Source: Arthrobacter sp. zg-Y820 (lineage in GTDB: Bacteria; Actinomycetota; Actinomycetes; Actinomycetales; Micrococcaceae). Taken from it: a stretch of 64,000 nt of DNA. The position numbers and the translations under genes are program-made. The DNA is taken from NCBI RefSeq assembly GCF_030142155.1, contig NZ_CP126247.1:3668962-3732961 (forward strand), in the 5' to 3' direction. Below the pieces are notes generated by a model. It was given only the letters and a program-made list of their open reading frames with translations, made no database searches and had not been told where the DNA came from. Positions 9,129-17,748 of the stretch are shown one piece after another. Position 1 is the stretch's first letter. Each line of letters starts with the position of its first letter.

Positions 9129-9149
9129 GCTCGTGTTTCCCTGGTCACA

Positions 9150-10061
9150 CTAGAACTCTAGGGCTTTTTCGCCGCCCGCCCCTTCGTCAGCGCTGATCCC
9201 GGGCGCCAATTCGGACAACAGGTTCCGGCGTGCCTGCTCCGCCCAGCGGTGCCGCGCAGCGGAGGTGCGAAAGAGCGGCTCCAGGGCCAGCAGCCCGCGG
9301 ACCACCCGCCCGCGGCCGGCCGCGAAGGCCGCATCGTCCAGGTGCCGATACTCACTCCGCACGTCGGCAAGGTAACGGCGGTAGGCCTCCGGCTCCCGGC
9401 CCAGCACCGAGAGGTCGGCGTCGCAGAGCACCTGCCCCGCGAGGTCTCCTGGGGCGGGATCGTGTCCGGCGGTCAGCCGGACCAGTCGTGAGGTTTCACG
9501 GATCTCCTGCGCCGGAAGGTTCGCCTCGGCCAGCAGGTCCTCGGCCAGGCGGGCGGACTGTTCCTCGTCGTCAGCGGCGCCCCGGTAGACGGCGTCATGG
9601 AACCAGGCGGCCAGGAGGACCGTCCGCGGCTGCCGGCCGCCGCAGAGCAGCTCGGCGGCTTCCAGGACTGCCAGCAGATGGCGGCGGTCGTGGTAGCGGC
9701 GGTGCGGTTCGCCCCAGCGGTTCAGCAGCTCCGCCCCCAGCTCACGGCGGCCCGGCAGCAGGGCCTCCCAGCGGGCGAGCAGCGGATGCACCAGGGAGGC
9801 GCTGCGCTCCCGGGCCTTGATCCGCAGCCCGCTGCCGATGAGCAGGCGCACCAGGGTGCCGCCGTCGACCTCCACCGCTCCCCGCGCCACCAGGTCGCGG
9901 TAGCGGCCGGCCGGCACGTCGTAGTGGTCCAGGTCGAAGGCCCGGACGGCGATGGACGCGTCAGCGGCAAAGCTGTGCAGCTCGGCCAGCGAGGTGTCGG
10001 AAACCAAATGGGAGAACAGTGTGTTGTGCGCGGGCCACAGCGGCGGGTCAATGTAAATCAC
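9150..10061 (-). CDS. DUF4031 / HD-domain fusion protein
   Basis: 303 residues. The N-terminal ~85 residues (MIYIDPPLWPAHNTLFSHLV) match the DUF4031 type. Residues ~100-290 resemble the predicted metal-dependent HD phosphohydrolases, with RRYHDRRHLLAVLEAAELL and AAWFHDAVYRG giving the His and His-Asp ligands. Possible activity is nucleotide or phosphoester hydrolysis; the real substrate is unknown. GTG start with GAGGGG eight bases upstream. It is divergent from the Asp-box gene. Confidence 0.75.
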   Translation of the reverse strand: MIYIDPPLWPAHNTLFSHLVSDTSLAELHSFAADASIAVRAFDLDHYDVPAGRYRDLVARGAVEVDGGTLVRLLIGSGLRIKARERSASLVHPLLARWEALLPGRRELGAELLNRWGEPHRRYHDRRHLLAVLEAAELLCGGRQPRTVLLAAWFHDAVYRGAADDEEQSARLAEDLLAEANLPAQEIRETSRLVRLTAGHDPAPGDLAGQVLCDADLSVLGREPEAYRRYLADVRSEYRHLDDAAFAAGRGRVVRGLLALEPLFRTSAARHRWAEQARRNLLSELAPGISADEGAGGEKALEF

Positions 10062-10181
10062 CGGAACGGCCCCTCATGCAAGAAGGACATCCTTCATACC
10101 TACCGGACGGAGGGCAGTATTTCCATGCGGGCCCGGCGGCCCGCCCTTGTCCGGGGCCCCGCCGCGTGGTCGAATACTGGC

Positions 10182-11288
10182 ATGAAAAACGGGGACACCG
10201 CCGTCCTGACCATCGGCACCAAAAAGGGCCTGTGGCTGGCCACCAGCACCGACCGGCATGCCTGGACAGTGGCCGGCCCGCACTTCCTGATGGACGAAGT
10301 CGCCTCGCTGGCGGTTGATACGCGCGGCGGAACACCCCGCATCCTCGCGGGCATCATGAACTGGCACTGGGGGCCGTGCGTCGTCCACTCCGATGACCTC
10401 GGCGCAACGTGGAGCGAACCCGAAGACGGTGCCGTCCGGTTCCCGGAGGAGACCGGCGAGGCACTGGCGCGGGTGTGGCAGCTGCAGCCGGACAGCGATG
10501 CGCGCCCGGGCGTGGTGTGGGCCGGCGCCGAGCCCATTTCCGTATGGAAGTCCACCGACGGCGGTGAGCACTTCGAGATTAACCAGCCGTTTTGGGATCA
10601 TCCGCACCGCAGCGAGTGGGGCGCCGGGTTCGGCGGCGCGGCCGCGCACACAGTGCTGCCCAGCCCGGCCGATGACACCGTTCATGTGGCCATCAGCACG
10701 GCCGGGGTGTACCGGACGGACGACGGCGGTGCGTCCTGGGTTCCGCGCAACAACGGCATCAGCGCCTATTTCCTGCCGGATCCGAATCCTGAGTTCGGCC
10801 AGTGCGTGCACAAGGCGGCCCGCGACGCCGGTGATCCGCAGCGGCTCTACGTGCAGAACCACCACGGCGTGTACCGCTCCGACGACGGCGGGGACTCGTG
10901 GATCTCGATTGCCGGCGGGCTGCCGGCCGATTTCGGTTTTGTCATGCTGTCCCATCCCACCCGGCCGGGCGCCATCTGGACCGTGCCGCTGAAGGCCGAC
11001 GGCGAGCGGATTCCGCCGGACGGCCACCTCGCCGTGTACCGCAGCACCGACGCCGGGGAGAGCTGGACCCGGCTCGACGACGGCTTGCCCGAAACCGACT
11101 ACAACGCGGTCCTCCGCGACGCCGCAGCCGTGGACACCGCCGAACCCGCCGGAATCTACTTCGGCACGCGCGGCGGCCAGGTGTTCGGCAGCGCGGACGA
11201 GGGAGACACCTTCTCGCTCGTGGCCGGCAACCTTCCCGATGTGCTGTGCGTGCGGGCCGGCATCGTGCCGGCAGGATTCGGCGCATGA
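10182..11288 (+). CDS. Asp-box (BNR) beta-propeller protein, sialidase-like fold
   Basis: 368 residues from ATG 10182; the longer upstream frame overlaps the divergent gene and has no family likeness. Asp-box motifs recur: STDGGEHF, TDDGGASW, SDDGGDSW, STDAGESW and SADEGDTF, which place it among WD40/VPS10/sialidase-type propellers. No signal peptide is visible, so it is probably cytoplasmic. The catalytic arginine triad of true sialidases is not evident. It overlaps the MoaD-like gene by four bases (ATGA), which suggests a joint role that is not known to me. Confidence 0.8.
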   Translation: MKNGDTAVLTIGTKKGLWLATSTDRHAWTVAGPHFLMDEVASLAVDTRGGTPRILAGIMNWHWGPCVVHSDDLGATWSEPEDGAVRFPEETGEALARVWQLQPDSDARPGVVWAGAEPISVWKSTDGGEHFEINQPFWDHPHRSEWGAGFGGAAAHTVLPSPADDTVHVAISTAGVYRTDDGGASWVPRNNGISAYFLPDPNPEFGQCVHKAARDAGDPQRLYVQNHHGVYRSDDGGDSWISIAGGLPADFGFVMLSHPTRPGAIWTVPLKADGERIPPDGHLAVYRSTDAGESWTRLDDGLPETDYNAVLRDAAAVDTAEPAGIYFGTRGGQVFGSADEGDTFSLVAGNLPDVLCVRAGIVPAGFGA

Positions 11289-11578
11289 TCCCGGAGCCGG
11301 TTCATCTGGTCCTGCCGGCAGGGCTGTTCGCCGCCGCCGGAGGGAACCGAGAGCTGGAGCGGGCCGCCGGGGCCGGACTGACTGCCGCTCAGCTCCTGGA
11401 CGGCTTGGCGGTTGACTACCCCCGGCTGGAACGCCGGATCCGGGATGAGGCCGGCCGGCTGCGGCGCTACGTGAACGTCTATATCGACGGCGAGGAGCTG
11501 CGGGCGCTGGACGGGCTGGCCAGCCCGGTGCGTCCGGGCGCGCAGGTCCTGATCCTGCAATCCGTGGCAGGCGGTTAG
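11285..11578 (+). CDS. MoaD/ThiS-family ubiquitin-like protein
   Basis: 97 residues. The internal segment GLTAAQLLDGLAVDYPRLERRI followed by RYVNVYIDGEE and GAQVLILQSVAGG fits the beta-grasp fold of MoaD/ThiS. It ends in Gly-Gly, as expected for a sulfur carrier that is C-terminally adenylated or thiocarboxylated. It is coupled by a four-base overlap to the Asp-box gene and followed by a strong terminator. No MoaE, ThiG or E1-like gene is in the window, so it may serve another pathway. Confidence 0.8.
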   Translation: MIPEPVHLVLPAGLFAAAGGNRELERAAGAGLTAAQLLDGLAVDYPRLERRIRDEAGRLRRYVNVYIDGEELRALDGLASPVRPGAQVLILQSVAGG

Positions 11579-11602
11579 CTCACGGCCGGGCCTTGGCTTA
11601 AC

Positions 11603-11644
11603 GCAGCAGGCGCCCCGCCTTTCGGCGGAGCGCCTGCTGCTTTT
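11603..11644 (+). terminator. Rho-independent terminator after the MoaD-like gene
   Basis: Ten-base perfect stem GCAGCAGGCG / CGCCTGCTGC, with a further CCGCC/GGCGG pairing inside, followed directly by TTTT. It separates the plus-strand pair from the convergent Rpf-like gene. Confidence 0.85.
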
Positions 11645-11687
11645 GGGTCCCGCGGTTCCGCGGATCCCCAGCTGTTCTGCCCGGTTG

Positions 11688-12470
11688 TTAGGCCGGGAGC
11701 TGCAGCACCTGGCCGGTGAAGATCAGGTCCGCGTGGATGATGGTGTCGGCGTTGGCGTTGTACAGTGCCGGCCAGCCACCTTCGATACCCAGCTTCTCGG
11801 CAATGGCGGAGAGCGTGTCGCCGGACTGGACGGTGTAGGTTTCACCGCTCAGGGCCGGGGCCGGGGTCTGCACCGGAGCCGGTGCAGGGGCCGGAGCCTC
11901 AGGCAGGACCTGTACCGGGGTCTGCGGCACTGCGGCCTCCGGTACCACCGGGGTCTCGGGGACGGCGTAGGTCTCCACCGGAACAGTTTCCTGAACCGGC
12001 GCCTCGGCGACGTACTCAGTGGTCTGTTCGGGGGCAACATACTGCTGCGTGGTCTGCTCCGGGGCCACGTATTCCGGCGTGGCCGGGGCAACGGCCTGGC
12101 TCTCGGTGCTCACCGAACCGGTGGCACCGCCGGACAGACCGAGCTTGGCGGAGCAGGCGGGCCATGCGCCCCAGCCCTGGCCGGCAAGAACACGCTCGGC
12201 CACGGCAATCTGCTGTTCCCGGCTAGCGGAGGACGGATCACCGGTGCCGCCGAAGGCAGCCCAGGTGCTCGGCGTGAACTGAAGTCCGCCGGAGAATCCG
12301 TTGCCGGTGTTGATGCTCCAGTCACCGCCGCTTTCGCACTGTGCCAGTGCATCCCATGTGCTCGCGTCAGCAGCCTGAGACGGTACTGCGGTCAGGGCGA
12401 GGCCTGCACCTGAGATGGCTGCAACAGCGAGTCCCCGGCGCACGTTTCGGCTGATCTTAGACTTGGTCAT
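11688..12470 (-). CDS. Secreted Rpf-type transglycosylase with LysM domain
   Basis: 260 residues from ATG 12470. A signal peptide (positive SKISRNVRR, hydrophobic core, SQAADA cleavage zone) is followed by an Rpf/transglycosylase domain beginning STWDALAQCESGGDW, where the Glu is the expected catalytic acid, and GGLQFTPSTWAAFGG. A Pro/Val/Gln-rich linker of ~80 residues leads to a C-terminal LysM domain (YTVQSGDTLSAIAEKLG). It is exported, binds peptidoglycan and cleaves the glycan, as resuscitation-promoting factors do. A GTG nine codons upstream is an alternative start. Confidence 0.88.
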   Translation of the reverse strand: MTKSKISRNVRRGLAVAAISGAGLALTAVPSQAADASTWDALAQCESGGDWSINTGNGFSGGLQFTPSTWAAFGGTGDPSSASREQQIAVAERVLAGQGWGAWPACSAKLGLSGGATGSVSTESQAVAPATPEYVAPEQTTQQYVAPEQTTEYVAEAPVQETVPVETYAVPETPVVPEAAVPQTPVQVLPEAPAPAPAPVQTPAPALSGETYTVQSGDTLSAIAEKLGIEGGWPALYNANADTIIHADLIFTGQVLQLPA

Positions 12471-12891
12471 TAGTAGTGGCTGCTCCCAAGGGCCCACCTG
12501 CGTTCCACCCTTCCCAGGGCTTCTCTACGCTGCCGCCAGCCCCATGTGAAAATAGAGGGCATGGATACGGTGCCTGACGAAGTGGCGACATCTGGTGGCT
12601 CGAGGCACCGAGCGTGCGGCTGCACCTGGAACGGTGCCAGCCTGATCGCCGGACACCATGGGTCCGACTGCGGTCCGGACCTTTGCCGAACCGTTAACTA
12701 CCGTAAGACATGTTGGCTCCGAGTCCAACTGATTCCAAAATGGTATCGATCACAGCGGATCGTTATGCTTCTGATACCCGTATCAACACGCGGATCGGGT
12801 ATGGGACGCCGCGTCAGCTGTGCCGAAGCTCATAGAGCGTGCACCCTTGCGCTGTGGACAGCCAAGGGTCCCGGGTCTAGGGTTTGACCAC
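12471..12891. promoter_or_regulatory. Intergenic region between rpf-like gene and APC permease (promoter region)
   Basis: About 420 bases with no supported gene, between divergent genes, so it must hold both promoters. The minus-strand leader of the rpf-like gene could be long. c-di-AMP riboswitches are known upstream of rpf genes in actinobacteria, but I could not match the conserved core here. A distinct promoter for the plus-strand gene is listed separately. Confidence 0.4.
12855..12883 (+). promoter_or_regulatory. Promoter for leaderless APC permease transcript
   Basis: TGGACA (12855-12860) and TAGGGT (12878-12883) are 17 bases apart, close to a SigA-type -35/-10 pair. The -10 ends eight bases before the GTG start at 12892, so transcription should begin at or next to the start codon. 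No ribosome site precedes the GTG. Confidence 0.6.
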
Positions 12892-14877
12892 GTGCTCACC
12901 TTCCTCAATGCGTTGAAACGCATTCTTGTCGGGCGTCCCTACGGCAACGAACAGCTCTCGCGCACGCTTCTTCCCAAGCGCATTGCCCTTCCCGTGTATG
13001 CATCCGACGCCCTCTCGTCCGCGGCCTACGCCCCGGACGAAATCCTGCTGACCCTGGCCCTGGCCGGAGTAACCGCCGTCACCCTTTCGCCCTGGGTCGG
13101 GCTGGCCGTCATCGTGGTCCTCCTGACCGTCGTCGCGTCCTATCGGCAGAACGTGCACGCCTATCCTTCCGGCGGGGGAGACTACGAGATCGCCAACGCC
13201 AACCTCGGCAAACCCGCGGGGATGACGGTCGCCTCCGCCCTGCTGGTGGACTACGTGCTCACGGTCGCAGTTTCCATGTCGTCGGCCTCCCACTATCTGG
13301 TGACGGCCGCGCCGGCGCTCAACGGGCTTCAGGCTCCGATAGCCGCCGTTGGCGTGGCCACTTTGGTCCTGGTCAACCTGCGCGGCATCCGGGAAGCGGG
13401 CACCCTCTTCGCGGTTCCCACCTACCTCTTCATGGCATCGGTGCTGGGCATGTGTGCCTACGGCGCGTTCCAGGCAGCCGCGGGAAACCTGGCCGACGCT
13501 CCGTCCGCGGCGTTTGACCTGGTCCCGGAGTCGGGGCTGGACAGCGGACTGGTGGGCCTGGCCGGAGCCTTTCTGCTGCTGAGGGCCTTCTCCTCGGGGG
13601 CCGCCGCCCTGACCGGTGTGGAGGCCATCAGCAACGGGGTGCCGAACTTCCGCAAGCCCAAGAGCACCAACGCCGCCACCACCCTGCTCCTGCTGGGCGT
13701 GGTGAGTGCGTCCATGCTGGCCGGCATCATGGCGCTGGCCCGCGCCACCGGGGTCCGCGTGGTTCAGGACCCGGCCACCCAGCTGACCCTGAACGGAGCC
13801 CCCGTGGGCCCGGATTACGTGCAGCATCCGGTCATCAGCCAACTTGCGGAAAGCGTCTTCGGCGACGGCAGCCTCCCGTTCTACATTGTGGTGGCCGCAA
13901 CCGGCCTGATCCTGGTGTTCGCCTCGAACACTGCGTTCAACGGCTTTCCGGTGCTGGCCTCGATCCTGGCCAAGGACGGCTTCCTGCCCCGGCAGATGCG
14001 CACGCGCGGCGACCGGCTCGCCTTCAGCAACGGCATCATCGCCTTGGGCCTCGCCGCCCTGGTGCTGATCCTCGTTTTCAACGCCGACGTTACCCGGCTG
14101 ATCCAGCTGTACATTGTCGGCGTGTTCGTCTCGTTTACCGTCAGCCAGCTGGGCATGATCCGGCACTGGACGGCCAAGCTGCGCACCGAACGGAAAAGGG
14201 ACGCCCGGCGCCGGATGCAGCGCTCCCGGGTGATCAACGCCGTCGGCTTCGGCATGACCGCACTGGTGCTGCTGATTGTCCTGATCACCAAGTTCACCCA
14301 CGGCGCCTGGATTGCCCTGCTGGCAATGGGCGCACTGTATCTGCTGATGTTCGCCATCCGGACGCACTACGACTCCGTGGCCCGGGAACTCTCGGTGGAG
14401 GACAACGTCCAGGGCCTGGCCCTGCCCTCGCGGGTGAACGCCGTCATCCTGGTTTCCAAGGTGCACAAGCCGTCCCTGCGGGCGCTGGCCTACGCCCGGG
14501 CTTCGCGGCCGTCCAGCCTGAACGCGATCGTCGTGGACATTGACTCCGAGGACACTGAGCGCGTCCTGGAGGAGTGGGAGCGCCTGCAGATTCCGGTGCC
14601 GCTGACGGTCCTGTCCTCCCCGTACCGGGAGACCGTCTCCCCGGTGCTCGCGTACCTGCGCGAGGCGCGGCGGACCGCCCCGCGGGACCTGTTTGTGGTC
14701 TACATCCCCGAGTACGTCGTCGGGCGCTGGTGGGAGCAGCTGGTCCACAACCAAACCGCACTGCGGATCAAGGCCCGGCTGCACTTCGAGCCCGGCATCA
14801 TGGTGGCCAGCGTTCCCTGGCAGCTCGCCTCCAGCCGGGACCGCAACGCCACGCCGACGCCCGGTTCCGGGCTCTAG
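12892..14877 (+). CDS. APC-superfamily amino acid/cation permease
   Basis: 661 residues from GTG 12892. About twelve membrane segments in residues 40-490, with the N-terminal block LPVYASDALSSAAYAPDEIL and the loop YPSGGGDYEIANANLG, typical of one APC subfamily. The last ~170 residues are cytoplasmic and alternate beta/alpha in a USP-like manner (VILVSKVHKPSLRALAYA). Probably a proton-coupled amino acid or potassium importer; substrate unknown. It stands alone between a divergent rpf-like gene and a convergent hypothetical gene. Confidence 0.85.
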   Translation: MLTFLNALKRILVGRPYGNEQLSRTLLPKRIALPVYASDALSSAAYAPDEILLTLALAGVTAVTLSPWVGLAVIVVLLTVVASYRQNVHAYPSGGGDYEIANANLGKPAGMTVASALLVDYVLTVAVSMSSASHYLVTAAPALNGLQAPIAAVGVATLVLVNLRGIREAGTLFAVPTYLFMASVLGMCAYGAFQAAAGNLADAPSAAFDLVPESGLDSGLVGLAGAFLLLRAFSSGAAALTGVEAISNGVPNFRKPKSTNAATTLLLLGVVSASMLAGIMALARATGVRVVQDPATQLTLNGAPVGPDYVQHPVISQLAESVFGDGSLPFYIVVAATGLILVFASNTAFNGFPVLASILAKDGFLPRQMRTRGDRLAFSNGIIALGLAALVLILVFNADVTRLIQLYIVGVFVSFTVSQLGMIRHWTAKLRTERKRDARRRMQRSRVINAVGFGMTALVLLIVLITKFTHGAWIALLAMGALYLLMFAIRTHYDSVARELSVEDNVQGLALPSRVNAVILVSKVHKPSLRALAYARASRPSSLNAIVVDIDSEDTERVLEEWERLQIPVPLTVLSSPYRETVSPVLAYLREARRTAPRDLFVVYIPEYVVGRWWEQLVHNQTALRIKARLHFEPGIMVASVPWQLASSRDRNATPTPGSGL

Positions 14878-14934
14878 CGGCGCACGCGCCCCGGCGCCGC
14901 CGTCGTCACCGTCCCGGGCGACGACGGCCTCCGG

Positions 14935-15579
14935 CTAGTCGTCCGGGTTGGTGACGGCGGGAACGGGCAGTCCGCGGCCGGCGAGGACCGACCGGTAGGC
15001 GTACTCCGTCAGCCGCCCTTCGCCGTGCGCCTGCTCCACGGCCTCAAATGACCGCGGACCCGGCTCATTGCTGTACGGGAAGTGAATCAGCTCGGCAACG
15101 AGCTCCCATTCCTCGGCGATGGTGTCAATGAGCTCGCCCGGGGTCTCGTCCTTGCCGGGCCCGCCGCCCAGGACGGTCCAGGATTCTTCCGGAACCCGGT
15201 AGGCCTCCAGCCGTTCCAGGTCCGCCTCGAGTTCCTCGAGGGAGGCATACTCGGTCTGGGCCTCGGCCGGAACCGAGCCGTCCGCCGTCGCCAGCTGGCT
15301 GACGAATCCGGTTTCCAGGGGATAGACGGAGGTGGGCACAGGCTCGCCCTCTTCCAGGTAGGCGGGCAGCTGCGACGGCATCCAGTACCAGGCGTCGCCC
15401 TGGTCTGCCCCGCCGGGCTGGCTCCGCTCGCTGATCCAGCCGCGGGCCGTGAGCAGCGCCTCGCCCTCGTCACTGACGAACGTTGGCGTGTTGCCGAAGA
15501 GCAGATTGGTTTCGTGCTCGGTGCGGCGGGCCTGCTTCTTCTTGGCGGCGGCCTTCTTGCGGGGTTTGGACTTGGGCAC
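14935..15579 (-). CDS. Conserved-looking hypothetical protein with basic N terminus
   Basis: 214 residues. The first ~20 are Lys/Arg-rich (KSKPRKKAAAKKKQARR); the rest is acidic and mixed alpha/beta, with an aromatic patch GDAWYWMPSQLPAYL. No membrane segment, signal or known motif. Codon use is normal for the genome. It lies downstream of dnaB on the same strand with a 126-base gap. Function not recognised; the basic tail might bind nucleic acid. Confidence 0.65.
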   Translation of the reverse strand: MPKSKPRKKAAAKKKQARRTEHETNLLFGNTPTFVSDEGEALLTARGWISERSQPGGADQGDAWYWMPSQLPAYLEEGEPVPTSVYPLETGFVSQLATADGSVPAEAQTEYASLEELEADLERLEAYRVPEESWTVLGGGPGKDETPGELIDTIAEEWELVAELIHFPYSNEPGPRSFEAVEQAHGEGRLTEYAYRSVLAGRGLPVPAVTNPDD

Positions 15580-15705
15580 GGGTACTCCTTGGGAACGAAC
15601 TGGTCAGGGGACGGCTGGCGAAGAACCCTCGGGCTGCAGACCGGCAGTACCGATTCTAGTCGTCGGGGCGGTCCCGGCCCGCGGAGCAGGCTCCGGGCGG
15701 CAGGC

Positions 15706-17088
15706 CTAGAAGCCCGAGCCGCCCTCCACCGCCATGTTGGAGAAGCGGGAGTAATGGCCTTGGAAGCCCACGGTGATGGTCTTGGTGGGACCGTTACGGT
15801 GCTTGGCCACAATCACGTCAGCTTCGCCGGCGCGCGGGGACTCCTTGTCGTAGATGTCCTCGCGGTGCAGCAGGATGACCATGTCGGCGTCCTGCTCGAT
15901 GGAACCGGATTCACGCAGGTCGGAGATCATCGGCTTCTTGTCGGTGCGCTGCTCGGAACCACGGTTCAGCTGCGACAGGGCGATGACCGGGACTTCCAGC
16001 TCCTTGGCCAGCAGCTTCAGGGCACGGGAGAACTCGGAAACTTCCTGCTGGCGTGACTCCACTTTCTTGCCGGAAGACATCAGCTGCAGGTAGTCAAGGA
16101 CCACGAGCTTCAGGTCGTGGCGCTGCTTCAGGCGCCGGCATTTTGCGCGGATTTCCATCAGCGACATATTGGGGCTGTCGTCGATGAACAGCGGAGCCTC
16201 ATTCATCCGGCCCATGGTGGTGGCGATCTTGCCCCACTGCTCGTCCTTGATGGTTCCCTTGCGCAGGTCCTGCAGGGCGATCGTGGCCTCCGCGGAGAGC
16301 AGGCGCATGGCAATCTCGTTGCGGCCCATTTCCAGCGAGAAGAAGACGGTGGTCATGTTGTTCTTGATGGCGGCCGAGCGGGCGAAGTCCAGGGCGAAGG
16401 TTGACTTACCCACGGCGGGGCGGGCGGCGATCACGATCATCTGGCCGGGGTGCAGCCCCTGCGTCAGTTCATCAAGTTCGTAGAAACCGGTCGGCACGCC
16501 GGTCATCCCCTCGCCCTTGTGCTGGGCGGCTTCAATTTCGTCCACCGTGCCCTCGATGATGTCCTTCAGGGGCACGTAGTCCTCGGCGGTGCGCCGTTCC
16601 GCGACGGCGTAGACCTCGGCCTGGGCGGCGTTGACGATGTCGTCAACCTCCATGCCGTCGCTGGAGTAACCCAGCTGGACGATCTTGGTCCCGGCATCCA
16701 CGAGGCGGCGCAGAACGGCCCGCTCACGGACAATTTCCGCGTAGAAACCGGCGTTGGCCGCGGTGGGCACCGACTGGATGAGCGTGTGGAGGTACGCCGG
16801 GCCGCCGATGCGACCAATCTCGCCGCGCTTGGTGAGCTCATCGGAGATGGTGACGGCGTCGGCCGGTTCGCCCCGGCCATACAGGTCAATGATGGCTTCA
16901 AAAATGGATTCGTGTGCCGGGCGGTAGAAGTCGATGCCGCGGAGCACCTCGACCACGTCAGCAATGGCGTCCTTGGAGAGCATCATGCCGCCCAGAACTG
17001 ACTGCTCGGCAACCAGATCCTGCGGCGGTGTCCGTGCGAAGTCGGAGCTGGAGCTGGATGCCGGTGCGTCAGTATGCATGAGCGACAC
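15706..17088 (-). CDS. dnaB: Replicative DNA helicase DnaB
   Basis: 460 residues from GTG 17088, chosen because GGGAAAGG lies seven bases upstream; the frame continues 39 residues further without a good site. The N-terminal domain begins PPQDLVAEQSVLGGMMLS. The RecA-like domain has Walker A ARPAVGKSTFALDFARS, Walker B VVLDYLQLM and the motif QLNRGSEQR. It is the hexameric 5'-3' helicase loaded at oriC by DnaA. No intein is present, unlike some actinobacterial dnaB genes. A cluster of DnaA boxes lies directly upstream. Confidence 0.97.
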   Translation of the reverse strand: MSLMHTDAPASSSSSDFARTPPQDLVAEQSVLGGMMLSKDAIADVVEVLRGIDFYRPAHESIFEAIIDLYGRGEPADAVTISDELTKRGEIGRIGGPAYLHTLIQSVPTAANAGFYAEIVRERAVLRRLVDAGTKIVQLGYSSDGMEVDDIVNAAQAEVYAVAERRTAEDYVPLKDIIEGTVDEIEAAQHKGEGMTGVPTGFYELDELTQGLHPGQMIVIAARPAVGKSTFALDFARSAAIKNNMTTVFFSLEMGRNEIAMRLLSAEATIALQDLRKGTIKDEQWGKIATTMGRMNEAPLFIDDSPNMSLMEIRAKCRRLKQRHDLKLVVLDYLQLMSSGKKVESRQQEVSEFSRALKLLAKELEVPVIALSQLNRGSEQRTDKKPMISDLRESGSIEQDADMVILLHREDIYDKESPRAGEADVIVAKHRNGPTKTITVGFQGHYSRFSNMAVEGGSGF

Positions 17089-17287
17089 TGTGTAACCCTT
17101 TCCCAAGGTACTGCTGAGTTGCGATCCCTGCCCGGTGGCAGCTGATTCAGGTCTATCCCGCCGCGGTGACACTTTTGCGGGCGGCGGCCGCCGGTCAAAC
17201 GGCACCGTCTTCGGTGACGGGGCAAGGAGTCGATTAGAAGGGATTCACCCGCAACCGTAGTCCCGAAAACCTCTGCTCCCAAACGAG

Positions 17288-17544
17288 TTATCCACAGCCC
17301 TTGTGGACAAGATGTTGATAACTGGGCGTGTCTTGTGCACAGGTTGGGCATAAGGGTGTGGATAAACTATTGATTTTGCGGCAAATAGCTCTCTGACTAG
17401 GGGAAACACTCGTCCACACCTGTGTATAGCGACTATTTTTTCTCAACATTCACCCCCTGCTTTCAGGTTGACAGATGGCCTCAAGGGGCATACGGCCCGG
17501 GTTATCCCCCGATCCGCGGCGATTGTCCACAGCTAATATCCACA
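17288..17544. promoter_or_regulatory. Cluster of DnaA boxes upstream of dnaB
   Basis: Perfect 9-mers: TTATCCACA at 17288, TGTGGACAA (reverse of TTGTCCACA) at 17302, TGTGGATAA at 17357, TTGTCCACA at 17523. One-mismatch 9-mers: 17313 (TGTTGATAA), 17333 (TTGTGCACA), 17410 (TCGTCCACA), 17536 (ATATCCACA). AT-rich stretches lie at ~17361-17395 and 17428-17450. TTATCCACA and TTGTCCACA are the established bacterial and actinobacterial DnaA consensus forms. The cluster may repress or time dnaB, titrate DnaA, or act in initiation. Confidence 0.75.
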
Positions 17545-17668
17545 GGAGCTCCCTCCGGCCCGTGAGGGGCGCGTGCGGGATGCTCCCGGTGGGTCCGCAG
17601 GGTCGTACGCCACTGCCACTCCGGGGCCCGCAGAAGGCCGTGCACGCCGGAGGGCGGTTGCGGCTGCC

Positions 17669-17711
17669 CCGTTTCCGTGCGTCCGGAGGTTCGCCGGACG
17701 CACGGAAACGG
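17669..17711. repeat. 18-bp perfect inverted repeat (long hairpin)
   Basis: Left arm 17669-17686 (CCGTTTCCGTGCGTCCGG) and right arm 17694-17711 are exact reverse complements, with a seven-base loop. It lies 8 bases beyond the rplI terminator. There is no T-run, so it is not a normal intrinsic terminator. Confidence 0.85.
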
Positions 17712-17719
17712 ACACAAAA

Positions 17720-17748
17720 GCGCCCCCCGCCACAAGGGCGGAGGGCGC
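17720..17748 (-). terminator. Terminator after rplI
   Basis: On the minus strand GCGCCCTCCGCCC pairs with GGCGGGGGGCGC around a short loop and is followed by TTTT (17716-17719). It lies 35 bases past the rplI stop and closes the rpsF-ssb-rpsR-rplI transcript. Confidence 0.85.

Noticed and set aside
7473..9161. 562-codon plus-strand open frame
   Set aside because: It is antisense to the MATE and MFS genes, whose families are clear; its translation is His/Gly/Gln-rich as expected for a shadow of GC-rich codons.
12471..12760. Possible c-di-AMP (ydaO) riboswitch upstream of the rpf-like gene
   Set aside because: The class is expected before some actinobacterial rpf genes, but I could not find its conserved core in the minus-strand leader.
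12877..14784. 635-codon minus-strand open frame
   Set aside because: Antisense to the APC permease; no membrane or enzyme motifs, low-complexity composition.
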